The notes below the pieces were generated by a model. That model did not search any database. It saw only the letters and a list, made by a program, of their open reading frames with translations, and was not told the origin of the DNA. From NCBI GenBank assembly GCA_046091365.1, contig JBJTBM010000094.1:1-10500 (forward strand): DNA of 10,500 nucleotides, given 5' to 3'. This stretch comes from Casp-actino8 sp046091365 (GTDB taxonomy: Bacteria; Actinomycetota; Acidimicrobiia; Acidimicrobiales; Ilumatobacteraceae). Below are positions 6,064 to 10,500 of this stretch, in pieces (position 1 is the first letter of the stretch; the number at the start of each line of letters is the position of its first letter). A program made the translations under genes and the position numbers.

Positions 6064-6621
6064 TCAGACCGAACGGCGTGTCACGGCGGCAACGATCTCC
6101 TCGAGGGCCGTGTCGGCGTAGGCGCGCATCTCGTCGTCGGTACGGTCCTGAATCGGGTGTGGCGTGAAGACACGGGCCACGTCGGGGAACCCGAGTGATG
6201 CCGACTGCGCGTCGGCGGCCGAGACGAACTCTGACGATGCGACGAACACCCCGGGCACACCGCGCCGCTCGAGATCGACGATGTCGTGCACACTGCACGA
6301 CGTGCAACTACCTCAATCAGCGAGGGCCTCGATGACCACCTGACACTGCGTGGCGATCTCGTGGCGCAAATCGACCGGGGCGGGTTTGGTGAACGTCGGC
6401 TTCTTGTAGCGGCGCACGTCGGCGCCCATCTCACTGAGGCGCTCCTCGAGACGGTCGATGAACACGTCCCCTCGGGCCTTCGAGATGTCGAGCAACCCGA
6501 CCGTCAGACCCCGCAACGACTCCGGTCGCCCGACCCGTTCCATGGTGGCCACGCGACGTTCGTTCGTCGGGTCGAGCAGGAAAGTCGTGTCGCTCGTCGT
6601 GTTGCTCGTGTCGCTGCTCAT
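6064..6621 (-). CDS. UGSC-family selenoprotein, in-frame TGA read as selenocysteine
   Basis: A 185-residue protein if the TGA at 6315-6313 is read as selenocysteine (residue 103). The frame before it (102 codons) ends in ALAD. The same frame continues with GSCTSCSVHDIVDLERRG and stays open for 82 codons to TGA 6066-6064. The joined motif U-G-S-C-T-S-C is the defining motif of the UGSC-containing selenoprotein family, known from marine metagenome surveys and found also as Cys forms. The N-terminal part (LLDPTNERRV, GLLDISKARGDVFIDRLEE) fits this family as I remember it. A perfect hairpin follows the TGA. Its ATG overlaps the upstream gene's TGA (ATGA), so it is translationally coupled to the thioredoxin-domain gene. 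The biochemical function is unknown; UxxCxxC suggests redox chemistry. The Cys/Sec form, not a nonsense mutation, is favoured by the exact motif and the hairpin. Confidence 0.87.
6283..6301 (-). promoter_or_regulatory. Bacterial SECIS-like hairpin
   Basis: Minus-strand RNA reads GTCGTGCA-GTG-TGCACGAC, a perfect 8-bp stem with a 3-nt loop (or 7 bp with loop AGUGU). The stem starts 11 nt after the UGA, and the loop begins 19 nt after it with a G at the first loop position. This fits the known bacterial SECIS pattern of an apical loop about 16-37 nt downstream with a conserved early G. SelB would bind it to insert selenocysteine. A weaker competing hairpin, TGCAC-GTC-GTGCA, overlaps its left side. 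Confidence 0.75.
6313..6315 (-). other. Recoded UGA selenocysteine codon
   Basis: In-frame TGA between GAT (Asp102) and GGT (Gly104), at the U of U-G-S-C. It is the only interruption in a 186-codon frame. Confidence 0.83.
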
Positions 6622-8057
6622 GTCGTCACCTGCCTCGTCACCGGTTGGCTACCGATGTCACCGTTGGCCCATCCACCAATGATGGCAGAAAACAACCCGG
6701 CCCCACCGCCGGCGTGCACCAGCAGAATGCCGCCGGGACGGAACTTGGGGAGCGTCATGGCGCGTAGGCGATCGGGGACGCCCTCGGCGATGCCGTGGGC
6801 GCCGCGCACGAGGTCCTCGCCGCTGATCTGTAGGCGAGCGTGCAACTCGTCGAGCACCCTCTCGCGATCCCAGCCGGCCTCGGCGTACACACGGGCGTGC
6901 TCGGGCCCCATCACGAGGATCGCGTCGAAGGCCAGCACCGACTTGGGGTTGTGCAGAGTGCGCAGACAGGCGGCGAAGGTGTTGCTGAGGCTCTCGGGAT
7001 CGCGCGCCAGTTGGTCGACCACGCACCGCGGGCCCTCGCCCGGGAAAACGGTGACGGCGTTGGCGTTCGGGTCGACGCCCCGACTCACCGCCAGCGACGT
7101 CCAGGGTGAGCCGACCTCGTCCTCGGCGAAACAGAACGAGATCTTGCCCGGGTTGCCGTGGGTCGCGCGGTCGACCTCGCCGGGTCGCCCGCCGCCGACG
7201 TTGCGCACGACCAGTTGCACCGCGCGACCGATCGTCAGGTTGGCGCGGTTGCCCTGCCCGAAGACGTTCATGCCGCTGTTCATGCCGATGGCGCGGGTGC
7301 CCGGCCCGTTGCAGACGATCACGGGTCCGACGGGCATGGTGGTGGCCAGGACACCGTGGATGTTGAATGTGTCGTTGCACACCGATTCGACGGCGGCGAT
7401 GACCCACGGTAGGTATTCGGGCTTGCACCCGGCCATCACCGCGTTGATGGCGATCTTTTCGACCGTGACCTCGACCAGGTCGGGAGGCACGACGGCGACG
7501 ACGTCGGATGGTGCGCGAGTGGTGCCGGTGAGCATGCGCATGACGCGCGACTCGGTGGGCGGAACGACGGGCAGTCCGTCGGTCCAGCCGCGATCGAACA
7601 TGGCCTCGAACTCGTCCTCGGCGGCGGCGGTCTCGATGCGACGGGCGGTGAGCGTGGTGGCGCCGAATCGCACGCGCAGGGTGTCCACGAGGTCGGGATC
7701 GACGCTCATCGAACCGCAACCGGGCCGAAACGCCGGCAACGAAGGAGCCAGACCACGCGCCCCGGTCACGCGCTCCCAGTCGTCGCGCGACCAGCCGACG
7801 GTGCGATCCACCTCGCGTCCGTCGACCACCTTGATCACCGTCGGCACCGTTTCGACGTCGTGGTGCCAGCTCACCGCCAGGTCGGTGTCGTGAATCGCGC
7901 CGAGACCCTCGGGGAACGCCGGGTCGTCCTGTACGTACAGTGACACGTTCGCGCCGGAAGCCCGCAGTTGTTCGATGGCTGGCACCACCATGCGGCAGGT
8001 CTCGCATTCGCGCTTCACGATCACCGTGAGACCGTCGACGAGGGTCGGCTTCGTCAT
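6618..8057 (-). CDS. Thioredoxin-fold domain fused to a large uncharacterised domain (UGSC partner)
   Basis: A 479-residue two-part protein. Residues 1-100 look like a thioredoxin fold: beta strand LTVIVKREC, redox motif C18-E-T-C21 at the head of a helix, and the cis-proline loop VETVPTVIKVVDG with Pro72. Residues about 115-475 form a domain I cannot assign to a named enzyme. It has many glycine-rich, apparently conserved stretches (EKIAINAVMAGCKPEYLP, MNSGMNVFGQGNRANLTIG, RNVGGGRPGEVDRAT) and several cysteines. I recall relatives of this protein encoded next to UGSC genes. Here it starts 1 nt after the hydrolase stop and overlaps the selenoprotein start by 4 nt. The context suggests that its CxxC exchanges electrons with the selenoprotein's UxxCxxC, and that the large domain may be the catalytic subunit; both are inference. 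No signal peptide or membrane segment. Confidence 0.9.
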   Translation of the reverse strand: MTKPTLVDGLTVIVKRECETCRMVVPAIEQLRASGANVSLYVQDDPAFPEGLGAIHDTDLAVSWHHDVETVPTVIKVVDGREVDRTVGWSRDDWERVTGARGLAPSLPAFRPGCGSMSVDPDLVDTLRVRFGATTLTARRIETAAAEDEFEAMFDRGWTDGLPVVPPTESRVMRMLTGTTRAPSDVVAVVPPDLVEVTVEKIAINAVMAGCKPEYLPWVIAAVESVCNDTFNIHGVLATTMPVGPVIVCNGPGTRAIGMNSGMNVFGQGNRANLTIGRAVQLVVRNVGGGRPGEVDRATHGNPGKISFCFAEDEVGSPWTSLAVSRGVDPNANAVTVFPGEGPRCVVDQLARDPESLSNTFAACLRTLHNPKSVLAFDAILVMGPEHARVYAEAGWDRERVLDELHARLQISGEDLVRGAHGIAEGVPDRLRAMTLPKFRPGGILLVHAGGGAGLFSAIIGGWANGDIGSQPVTRQVTT

Positions 8058-8058
8058 G

Positions 8059-8952
8059 TCACTCGCCGAGGAAGGAAACGATCAGGTCGTTGATGTGGTC
8101 GGGTCGTTCGAGGTGCGAGAAGTGGCCGGCCCCGGCGATGAATTCGGCCCGAGCCGTGGCCGGCAATTCGGCGGCGGCGAAGCGCGCGAGTTCGGGTCCC
8201 ATGCATCCGTCGGTCTCGCCGTGGATGTAGAGGAGCGGTTGCGACGGAATCGTCGACGACATGGCCTGTAGGTCGGCCAGGGCCGGATCGTTGTAGCCCG
8301 CGCCGAGCGTGGCCCGGTAGTAACCGAGCGCGGCCTGCAGGTTGGCCGGGTCGCGCAGACTCGGCTTCAGCAACTCGAGTTCCTGGGTGGCGTCGAATCC
8401 GGGCGACCAGTCCTGCCACAGCATGTCGATGTACGCAAGGTCGTTGGCCCCCACCACCATGTCGGCGAAGGGGTGCTGGAAGAAGAACATGTACCAACTG
8501 CGCTTGATCTGGGCGAGGTTGGTGAGGAACGCCACGCCCACCGCGTTGCCCGGCGGCACCGCGGACATGACGACCTTCGACCACTGGTCGGGGCGGTGCA
8601 CCGCGGCCAGGTTGGTGATGATCGAACCCCAGTCGTGCCCGATGATCACCGCGCGTTCGTCGCCCCCGAGGGCGGTGTGCAGGCCGACGGCGTCGAGGGC
8701 CGAGGCCGCGGTCTGGAAACGTCCGTCGCTCGGGATCGCCGTCGGGGCGTACCCCCGCAGGAAAGGGGCCACCGCGCGATATCCGGCGTCGGCGAGCCGG
8801 GGCATCAAGTGGCGCCAGGTGTGCGCCGAGTCGGGGAAACCGTGCAGACAGAGGGCCAGCGGTCCCGGATTGTCCAGCCCGGCGGCCAGAAAGGTCATGG
8901 TCAGGCCGTCGACGTCGACGGTGTGAGTCGTGATGCCCGGGTTCGCTGCCAT
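8059..8952 (-). CDS. Alpha/beta hydrolase, epoxide hydrolase-like
   Basis: A 297-residue alpha/beta-hydrolase. HGFPD (37-41) is the oxyanion-hole motif. GHDWGS (105-110) has Asp107 as nucleophile, the form used by epoxide hydrolases and haloalkane dehalogenases rather than the Ser of esterases. HGETDG with Asp248 and GAGHFSH with His277 complete a plausible charge relay. The cap region has Tyr154 (SWYMFFFQHP) and Tyr211/212 (GYYRATL), which fit the lid tyrosines that polarise an epoxide, so epoxide hydrolase is preferred to dehalogenase. ATG 8952 is chosen over the in-frame TTG 8958 because a TACGGT box ends exactly 6 nt before the ATG. It is the first gene of an operon with the thioredoxin-fused and UGSC genes, and divergent from the metallo-hydrolase gene. 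Substrate unknown. Confidence 0.9.
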   Translation of the reverse strand: MAANPGITTHTVDVDGLTMTFLAAGLDNPGPLALCLHGFPDSAHTWRHLMPRLADAGYRAVAPFLRGYAPTAIPSDGRFQTAASALDAVGLHTALGGDERAVIIGHDWGSIITNLAAVHRPDQWSKVVMSAVPPGNAVGVAFLTNLAQIKRSWYMFFFQHPFADMVVGANDLAYIDMLWQDWSPGFDATQELELLKPSLRDPANLQAALGYYRATLGAGYNDPALADLQAMSSTIPSQPLLYIHGETDGCMGPELARFAAAELPATARAEFIAGAGHFSHLERPDHINDLIVSFLGE

Positions 8953-8958
8953 GGGCAA

Positions 8959-8964
8959 ACCGTA
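8959..8964 (-). promoter_or_regulatory. Probable leaderless -10 element of the hydrolase-UGSC operon
   Basis: TACGGT (TANNNT) on the minus strand ends 6 nt before ATG 8952, with TTGCCC between. It would drive the three-gene operon from a leaderless transcript. The bases just before the start (TTTGCCC) are the same as before the acyl-CoA dehydrogenase start. No clear -35. Confidence 0.5.
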
Positions 8965-9056
8965 CCCCTCGGGGTCGGCCGCCCTGCACCCCGACTGCGA
9001 CCAACGTCACCAGCGGGTCCGACCCCCACCCGTTCCGTATCCACCCGCGCGTCATT

Positions 9057-9062
9057 TAGCGT
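9057..9062 (+). promoter_or_regulatory. Probable leaderless -10 element of the metallo-hydrolase gene
   Basis: TAGCGT ends 7 nt before ATC 9070. The hexamer and spacing are identical to those before the acyl-CoA dehydrogenase GTG. It lies in the 117-bp divergent gap 8953-9069, which otherwise shows no repeat or RNA structure that I could find. Confidence 0.42.
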
Positions 9063-9069
9063 TCACGTC

Positions 9070-9927
9070 ATCGAGGGGGTACACGAGCTCTTCGTCACGT
9101 TCTTTGGGGTTCGCGGCTCGACGCCGTGCCATGGCGATGACACCAGGCGATACGGCGGCAACACGTCGTGCGTCGGCCTCGTCGTTCCCGGCGAAGAGCC
9201 GTTGGTCTTCGACCTCGGAACCGGGTTGCGTTACTGCGGTGAACGCATCCCGGCCACCGGACCGTTCAAGGGCACCTGCCTGCTCACGCACATGCACTGG
9301 GATCACGTCCAGGGATTGCCGTTCTTCGTGCCCACTCTGCGCGACGGCGCGCACTTCGACATTTACGGTCCGGCCCAAGAGGACGGTCGGTCCGTGCGCG
9401 ACGTGTTCGAGTCGATCATCAAGCCACCGATGTTCCCGGTGAGCGTCACCGAACTCCCGGGAACGTTCGTTTTCCACGACGTGAGCGACCACGAGTTCTC
9501 GATCGGAGGGCTCGAGGTGATGAGTCGTCTCGTGCCTCACGTGGGCAACACCCTCGGTTACCGCGTCACGCACCGGGGGACCAGCGTGGTGTATCTACCC
9601 GATCATCAGATGCCCGAGGACGGTTCGATGTCGATCACCCCGGGTGCGCGCGAGTTGTGCGAGGGTGCCGACCTGTTGATCCACGACGCCCAGTACACCC
9701 CCGAGGAGTTCGTGGGCAAGAGCAACTGGGGACACTGCACGATGGAATACGCCGTGTGGGTCGCCATCGAGTGCAAGGTGAAGCGGTTGGCGCTGTTCCA
9801 CCACGACCCGGTTCGCGGCGACGACGCCGTCGACGAGTTCCTCGAGCGGGCCCGACGTGCGTGTGAACCACACGGCATCGAGGTCATCGCCGCGACCGAG
9901 AATCAGACGCTGGCGATCCCCACCTGA
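9070..9927 (+). CDS. Metallo-beta-lactamase-fold hydrolase (start codon non-canonical or uncertain)
   Basis: About 285 residues of an MBL-fold metal-dependent hydrolase resembling PhnP/phosphodiesterase-type proteins. Family features: VTFFGVRGSTPC at the very N-terminus, FDLGTG, the zinc motif THMHWDH (H74, H76, D78, H79 if ATC 9070 is residue 1), LVPHVGNTLGYR, LIHDAQYTPEE, GHCTMEYAVWVA and LFHHDP. Members usually begin 1-5 residues before the VTFxGVRGS strand. There is no ATG, GTG or TTG in that place in any frame. The nearest in-frame canonical codon is GTG 8923, inside the divergent hydrolase gene. I place the start at ATC 9070 because it lies 7 nt after TAGCGT, the geometry seen at 1398; GTC 9067 and CTG 8995 are alternatives. 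Substrate unknown. It converges on the dioxygenase gene with 6 nt between stops. Confidence 0.85.
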   Translation: MEGVHELFVTFFGVRGSTPCHGDDTRRYGGNTSCVGLVVPGEEPLVFDLGTGLRYCGERIPATGPFKGTCLLTHMHWDHVQGLPFFVPTLRDGAHFDIYGPAQEDGRSVRDVFESIIKPPMFPVSVTELPGTFVFHDVSDHEFSIGGLEVMSRLVPHVGNTLGYRVTHRGTSVVYLPDHQMPEDGSMSITPGARELCEGADLLIHDAQYTPEEFVGKSNWGHCTMEYAVWVAIECKVKRLALFHHDPVRGDDAVDEFLERARRACEPHGIEVIAATENQTLAIPT

Positions 9928-9933
9928 GCGCCG

Positions 9934-10500
9934 TCAGCGCACTGCGAGCAACGGATCGTCGACGATCGTGCTCTCGAACCCGTCCGGACCAACGGCCTTG
10001 CCGCCGCGAATGGTGACCCGACGCATGCGACGTTCGGCGGTGCCGTAGTCGTCGGTGGCGTAGTGCATCGTGGCGCGGTTGTCCCAGATCACGACGTCCC
10101 CCGGACGCCAGCGATGACGCAGGACGAACTCGGGTTGCGTGGAGTGCTCGTGGAGCAACTTCAACAGGTTGTCGCTCTCGATGCGCGAGAACCCGGCGAT
10201 GTGTGTGGTTACACCGGGGTTCACGAAGACACTCGGTCGCCCGGTGCACGGGTGGAGGCGAACGACCGGGTGCACGACCGGGGGCACCCGCAGTGCGTCC
10301 TCGAACAACGTGCGGGCGTCCTCGCGGGTCAGCGCGGTGTCGAAGGGTTCGCCCCAGTAGGCGAGCGGCGAGATGCGGTGGACCGCGTTGAGGTCCTCGA
10401 TCATCCGACACAACGCCGGGTTGAGTTGGTCGTACGCCGCACGCATGTCGGCCCACAACGTGTCGCCACCGTGAGGGGGCACGTGATCGGCGACCAGAAC
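9934..10500 (-). CDS. TauD/TfdA-family 2-oxoglutarate dioxygenase (5' end cut by window)
   Basis: The last 188 residues of a non-haem iron, 2-oxoglutarate-dependent dioxygenase; the frame is open to the right edge. ADHVPPHGGDTLWADM matches the segment after the HxD iron motif, which itself lies outside the window. HPVVRLHPCTGRPSVFVN, WRPGDVVIWDNRATMHYA (containing the distal iron-binding His) and RRMRRVTIRG (the Arg that holds 2-oxoglutarate) follow in the usual order and spacing. Relatives oxidise taurine, alkyl sulfates, chlorophenoxyacetates and other small acids; the visible part does not decide between them. A GTG at 10482 is not the real start because the conserved domain extends upstream. 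It is convergent with the metallo-hydrolase gene and no terminator is visible between them. Confidence 0.9.
   Translation of the reverse strand, partial: VLVADHVPPHGGDTLWADMRAAYDQLNPALCRMIEDLNAVHRISPLAYWGEPFDTALTREDARTLFEDALRVPPVVHPVVRLHPCTGRPSVFVNPGVTTHIAGFSRIESDNLLKLLHEHSTQPEFVLRHRWRPGDVVIWDNRATMHYATDDYGTAERRMRRVTIRGGKAVGPDGFESTIVDDPLLAVR

Noticed and set aside
6313..6621. Reading the UGSC gene as a 102-residue protein or a nonsense-mutated pseudogene
   Set aside because: The stop falls exactly at the U of U-G-S-C, the downstream frame keeps the family-like sequence for 82 codons, and a SECIS-like hairpin follows.
6286..7893. 535-codon open frame on the plus strand
   Set aside because: It is antisense to the thioredoxin-fused gene and the selenoprotein gene, has low-complexity Arg/Thr/Pro/Ser-rich translation and no recognisable domain. 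It is a shadow caused by high GC.
6658..8007. 449-codon frame on the minus strand overlapping the thioredoxin-fused gene
   Set aside because: Same strand, other frame. The translation is almost all Arg, Gly, Pro and His; the 479-residue frame has real domain motifs.
8473..9069. Long upstream extension of the metallo-hydrolase frame to 8473
   Set aside because: It runs antisense through the alpha/beta hydrolase gene and has no conserved sequence before VTFFGVRGS.

Overview
The window is a GC-rich, very compact bacterial stretch. It has nine complete protein genes, plus one partial gene at each edge, and no RNA genes, insertion sequences or CRISPR arrays that I could see. Actinobacteria-type proteins (a short MutY without a Nudix-like domain, LOG-family and MaoC-family proteins) and several genes that seem to be transcribed without a leader suggest an actinobacterium, perhaps of the Acidimicrobiia. 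The taxonomy is an inference from memory.

Left part (1-6060). A minus-strand acyl-CoA dehydrogenase with an extra N-terminal helical domain, resembling methylsuccinyl-CoA dehydrogenase, runs off the left edge. It is divergent from a plus-strand series: a LOG-family phosphoribohydrolase overlapping a NylB-like serine hydrolase by 4 nt, a YbhN/LPG-synthase-type membrane protein with an acidic tail, a MaoC-family hydratase, and MutY adenine glycosylase.

Middle part (6064-8952, minus strand). This is the most interesting region, a tight three-gene operon. It runs from an epoxide-hydrolase-like alpha/beta hydrolase, through a thioredoxin domain fused to a large conserved-looking domain of unknown function, to a UGSC-family selenoprotein. 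The last gene looks like two short ORFs divided by a TGA. The TGA sits exactly at the U of a U-G-S-C-T-S-C motif, the frame continues for 82 more codons, and a perfect 8-bp hairpin lies just downstream where a bacterial SECIS is expected. Ordinary gene calling would truncate or split it. The partner's CxxC and the selenoprotein's UxxCxxC suggest a thiol/selenol redox relay.

Right part (9070-10500). A metallo-beta-lactamase-fold hydrolase is divergent from the hydrolase operon and has no ATG, GTG or TTG at the expected place. It ends 6 nt from a convergent, partial TauD/TfdA-type 2-oxoglutarate dioxygenase that runs off the right edge.

Across the window, six gene starts carry a -10-like hexamer ending 6 or 7 nt before the start codon, with no Shine-Dalgarno sequence. 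This is the geometry of leaderless transcripts. It helped choose the hydrolase start at 8952 and the unusual start at 9070.
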